NCBI RefSeq assembly: GCF_030433435.1
Contig: NZ_JANRHH010000024.1
Span: forward strand, 1-45,913
DNA: 45,913 bases
Direction of reading: 5' to 3'
DNA from: Polycladomyces subterraneus
GTDB taxonomy: Bacteria > Bacillota > Bacilli > Thermoactinomycetales > JIR-001
The translations under genes were made by a program, and so were the position numbers. Below the pieces are notes generated by a model, which had not been told where the DNA came from, searched no databases, and saw only the letters and a program-made list of their open reading frames with translations. Below are positions 43,606-45,913 of this stretch, in pieces (position 1 is the first letter of the stretch; the number at the start of each line of letters is the position of its first letter).

Positions 43606-43806
43606 CTATTTTAACAGAAAAAAGCCGCTGCCAGGAAGCGGCGAGGCTGTTGATAAGCCATCTTTTGTCTCAAAATGACAATAGTAAGGAAATACCTGCT
43701 TGGGTAATCTACGTTCCAAATCAAATACACCCTTTACCATCCAATTCAGTTCATCAAACTCTTTATTTTCTCTGACAAATAATGTTTCTAAGCTCACTTT
43801 CCCCAT
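43606..43806 (-). CDS. Possible small protein or gene remnant, unrecognised
   Basis: An open frame of 66 codons (FDELNWMVKGVFDLERRLPK is its most protein-like stretch) that ends inside a terminator stem at 43618-43642. No ribosome site precedes the ATG. Codon content is unlike the neighbours and the region is AT-rich, so it may be a remnant. Low confidence. Confidence 0.25.
   Translation of the reverse strand: MGKVSLETLFVRENKEFDELNWMVKGVFDLERRLPKQVFPYYCHFETKDGLSTASPLPGSGFFLLK
43618..43642 (-). terminator. Terminator-like hairpin
   Basis: On the minus strand, GCCGCT-tcctggc-AGCGGC followed by TTTTTT. It is read with the possible small gene at 43606-43806. Confidence 0.65.
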
Positions 43807-43868
43807 CTAAACATGCTAGTTTCTGTGGTGATGGGATGTAATGCGCTGTCGGAAATATTCCTGTCGAT

Positions 43869-43902
43869 GAAAAAGCCTCACCGCTTTCAGGAAACGGTGA
43901 GA
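43869..43902 (-). terminator. Terminator of hemZ
   Basis: On the minus strand, CTCACCG-tttcctgaaag-CGGTGAG then GCTTTTTC. It lies just past the hemZ stop at 43910. Confidence 0.75.
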
Positions 43903-43909
43903 CTTCAGC

Positions 43910-45430
43910 TTACCCCCGGACAGCCATTCGTTCCCCGTAGGCGTCGGAGAGGGCGCGCAATTTTTCCGGGATCATCGTCCCATACGTATCGATATAGGCT
44001 TGTGGTTCTTTCGGATTGGACCAGCGGTTTACCTTGGACGTTCCCGGCGGGATGATTTTGCTTACCGCCCCGCATCCCAATCCGATGATCGTGTGCCGCT
44101 CTTCCATGATGATGATGTTGTACAGACTTTCATGGCCGGGCAATGCGTAACCGACGTTTTCCTGATTGCCCAAGATGTTTTTCTGCCGATATAAATAATA
44201 TGGGACGTACCCCTCCTGCTTGGTCCACTCCCGGGCGAGGTTGACCATATCGGCTACTTCGTCCCGTTCTGCCACCCGATATTTGCGTTTGTTCTGCGTC
44301 ATGGTGGAACCGCGTTTAAATGACAATGTGTGTACGGTGAGCGATTCGGGCCGCAACTGTTCCACGATGCGCAAGTTTTCCCGGAACGTCTCCAAACCTT
44401 CTCCGGGCAAGCCGATGATCAGATCCATATTGATGTTATTCATGCCCATTTCCCGGGCCAGTGCGAATTTGGTCAGCGTCTCTTCCACCGTATGGTGACG
44501 GCCGATGGCCTTCAATGTTTCGTTCCGGAAACTTTGCGGGTTGATGCTGATCCGGTCGACTTGCCACTTCTTCAGCACATGCAGTTTTTCTTCATCAATC
44601 GTGTCCGGACGACCTGCTTCCACCGTCCATTCCCGTACACCTTCAAACGCACGGAACGTCCGCTTCATCTGAGAAAACAACGAATCCAATTGCTCCGCGG
44701 AAATGGAGGTGGGCGTACCCCCGCCGAAATACACGGTCGTAATCGGCAATCCCTGCTCGTTCAACCAATCGCCTACCGCCGCAATCTCCTCGTGAAGGCC
44801 CTTCAGAAACGCATTGACCGAGCCGTTTCGTCCCTGGATCGCATAGGCAGGAAAGGTGCAGTACGCACACTTGGTCGGACAAAACGGGATGCCAATGTAA
44901 AGACTGACTTCCCGATCCAGCTCGTACAGATCCGGCAATACAGCCAGCTGCCGGTCGACGATCTCCTCCAGCAAGGCGATTTTCTCCGGCTGGATCAGAT
45001 ACTCCGTCTGCAAGAGGCGACGGATTTCTTCCTTTCCATGGCCGGCCAACATCAGCATGTGGAACAGTTTCGTGGGGCGCACGCCGGTCAGAATCCCCCA
45101 AGGTTGCACCACACCTGTGGCTTCCTGCAATACACGCAACCAAGCATGATTGATCGTCTGTTTCACTTTTTTGCGACGATCCCGACCGGTAAACGTCGGT
45201 GGAACCTGTTTGGTGTGTGCCGCCGACCAACGTTGCCCGCCATCCGGGTCCACCATCTCCACTGCCGCCGCCACGGTATCGCCGCGATCCTCCACCCGGA
45301 TGGCCAGATCGATATCCGGCCGCTGTTCCTCGTCTGCCACCACTTTTGCCTCACCGAAAAACAGTCCAGCAATGAGTTCAATATCCCGATGAAAGGTGTC
45401 ATCCACCCCAAATACGCGAATCCGTTTCAT
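43910..45430 (-). CDS. hemZ: HemZ, oxygen-independent coproporphyrinogen III dehydrogenase-like radical SAM protein
   Basis: 506 residues. The first ~165 residues are the long N-terminal extension of HemZ (QPWGILTGVRPTKLFHMLM). The radical SAM cluster site is C184-x3-C188-x2-C191 (IPFCPTKCAYC), followed by TVYFGGGTPTSISAEQLDSL, WTVEAGRPDTI, GLPGEGLETF and KNILGNQENVGYALPG in the HemN-like C-terminal domain. B. subtilis HemZ is linked to anaerobic haem synthesis. No strong ribosome site is seen before the ATG at 45430. hisS lies a few kilobases downstream, a common neighbourhood. Confidence 0.9.
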   Translation of the reverse strand: MKRIRVFGVDDTFHRDIELIAGLFFGEAKVVADEEQRPDIDLAIRVEDRGDTVAAAVEMVDPDGGQRWSAAHTKQVPPTFTGRDRRKKVKQTINHAWLRVLQEATGVVQPWGILTGVRPTKLFHMLMLAGHGKEEIRRLLQTEYLIQPEKIALLEEIVDRQLAVLPDLYELDREVSLYIGIPFCPTKCAYCTFPAYAIQGRNGSVNAFLKGLHEEIAAVGDWLNEQGLPITTVYFGGGTPTSISAEQLDSLFSQMKRTFRAFEGVREWTVEAGRPDTIDEEKLHVLKKWQVDRISINPQSFRNETLKAIGRHHTVEETLTKFALAREMGMNNINMDLIIGLPGEGLETFRENLRIVEQLRPESLTVHTLSFKRGSTMTQNKRKYRVAERDEVADMVNLAREWTKQEGYVPYYLYRQKNILGNQENVGYALPGHESLYNIIIMEERHTIIGLGCGAVSKIIPPGTSKVNRWSNPKEPQAYIDTYGTMIPEKLRALSDAYGERMAVRG

Positions 45431-45869
45431 CTCGTTCGCACACGCTCCCGTACTCGGTATCGTGCACGTTCCTCCTTTATCTCACCATTTCCGTCAATCT
45501 TCCCTCAGTCTAGCTGAGATAACGGAAGAAATCAATTCATTCGGGTCAACGGCATCGATGCGGCCTCGACAAAACAGACGATAAAGATAGGAGAGCCGAT
45601 CGACGGTCAACCTCACTCGCTTCCGTGGGTGGATGCGGATGGTTGATCGGGTCGGCGGAAAGATGCTGACATCCTTGTTCGGATACCGCACCCACTTTGG
45701 GCGACCTGCGCAAAGCGATCCCTCCTTCCTGAGTGATCGCCTTTAATGTGCCCGGTTCGCCAAAAAAAGATCGACAGGTGGAAAACCCGCCGATCATTGA
45801 AAGGGAGAAATGGGACAAGTCCGTTCCGGCCCGGTGGCATGCAACAAAAAAGCCGGTTGTCCAGAAGAC
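45431..45869. other. Intergenic stretch before the right-hand IS, no supported gene
   Basis: A terminator-like hairpin (minus strand GATCG ... CGATC then TTTTTTT) lies at 45762-45795. A TTG at 45718 region with GGAGGG upstream opens a 55-codon minus-strand frame of unlikely composition (many Ser, His, Arg), which I do not call. GC-rich arms GCCGGTTGTCC next to AAAAAA at 45845-45862 look like half of a terminator. Confidence 0.4.
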
Positions 45870-45913
45870 TGAACTGAACCCCAAAAAGTAGACATGAAAA
45901 GAAAAATACCTAA
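45870..45913 (+). mobile_element. Terminus of an IS3-family element, cut by window end
   Basis: TGAACTGAACCCCAAAAAGT followed by AGACA resembles the terminal inverted repeat of IS3-family elements (TGxACTGxxCCCCAAAAAGT). Only 44 bases are inside the window, so neither the transposase nor the other end can be checked. Confidence 0.55.

Noticed and set aside
45494-45691. A 65-codon minus-strand frame upstream of hemZ
   Set aside because: No ribosome site, odd composition and overlap with another equally weak frame.
1-45913. CRISPR array
   Set aside because: No short direct repeats with regular unique spacers were seen; the dispersed repeats are far apart and ~230 bases long.
1-45913. tRNA or rRNA genes
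   Set aside because: No cloverleaf with a GGTTCGAATCC-type T arm was seen apart from the leader structures of the two T-boxes.

Overview
The window looks like a chromosomal stretch of a spore-forming Bacillales bacterium. It carries an uninterrupted sigK with a pro-sequence, a gerPA/gerPF-type spore germination gene, a Bacillus-like block (hisS-aspS, 6S RNA, rarA, cymR-iscS, recD2, yrrD-like, AI-2E exporter, alaS, ireB, ruvX, yrzB, mltG) and two T-box leaders. GC is above 50% in most genes, and GTG and TTG starts with good Shine-Dalgarno sites are frequent. A thermophilic Thermoactinomycetaceae-type organism is my best guess; that is inference, not proven.

Layout. Bases 1-6016 are a mobile-element zone. 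They hold the 3' end of a TnpB gene with its right end (and probable omega-RNA scaffold) sitting inside a decayed phoD phosphatase, an M24 peptidase, an IS1182-type transposase, and an AT-richer PLP-dependent dehydratase bounded on its far side by a solo copy of the IS1182-type end. Bases 6191-21480 are accessory and sporulation genes: an ECF sigma/anti-sigma pair, a secreted amidase, a TetR-SMR efflux unit with a clear operator, sigK, a secreted serine hydrolase, an AEC transporter, a class B PBP, a PhoX phosphatase with its own TatA, a GerP protein and a VOC/PNPOx-like fusion. Bases 21778-34404 are conserved housekeeping genes on the minus strand: mltG, two DUF1292 genes, ruvX, ireB, T-box-alaS, AI-2E exporter, two small proteins, PRC-barrel protein, recD2, an unrecognised gene, iscS and cymR. 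Bases 34637-45430 hold rarA (plus strand), a HAD phosphatase, 6S RNA, a T-box-hisS-aspS operon, an XRE-cupin regulator divergent from a DMT transporter, an M20 amidohydrolase and hemZ. The window closes in what looks like the terminus of an IS3-family element.

How the genes connect. hisS-aspS and alaS are each led by a T-box that senses uncharged tRNA. cymR-iscS share a promoter and concern cysteine and sulfur supply. PhoX carries a twin-arginine signal and has a TatA gene 7 bases downstream, so enzyme and export channel are co-expressed. The sigma/anti-sigma pair and the TetR/SMR pair are both overlapping, translationally coupled units.

The most unusual structure that ordinary genes do not explain is a dispersed intergenic repeat of roughly 215-240 bases. 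I find six copies (1671, 14465, 19572, 21479, 32507 and 36938) in both orientations, with imperfect terminal inverted repeats of the form GCGTGTCTGGTRAAT and several internal hairpins. It behaves like a MITE or a structured repeat, and the open frames across it shift from copy to copy. One diverged copy lies exactly where mnmA and a TPR gene usually sit between iscS and recD2.
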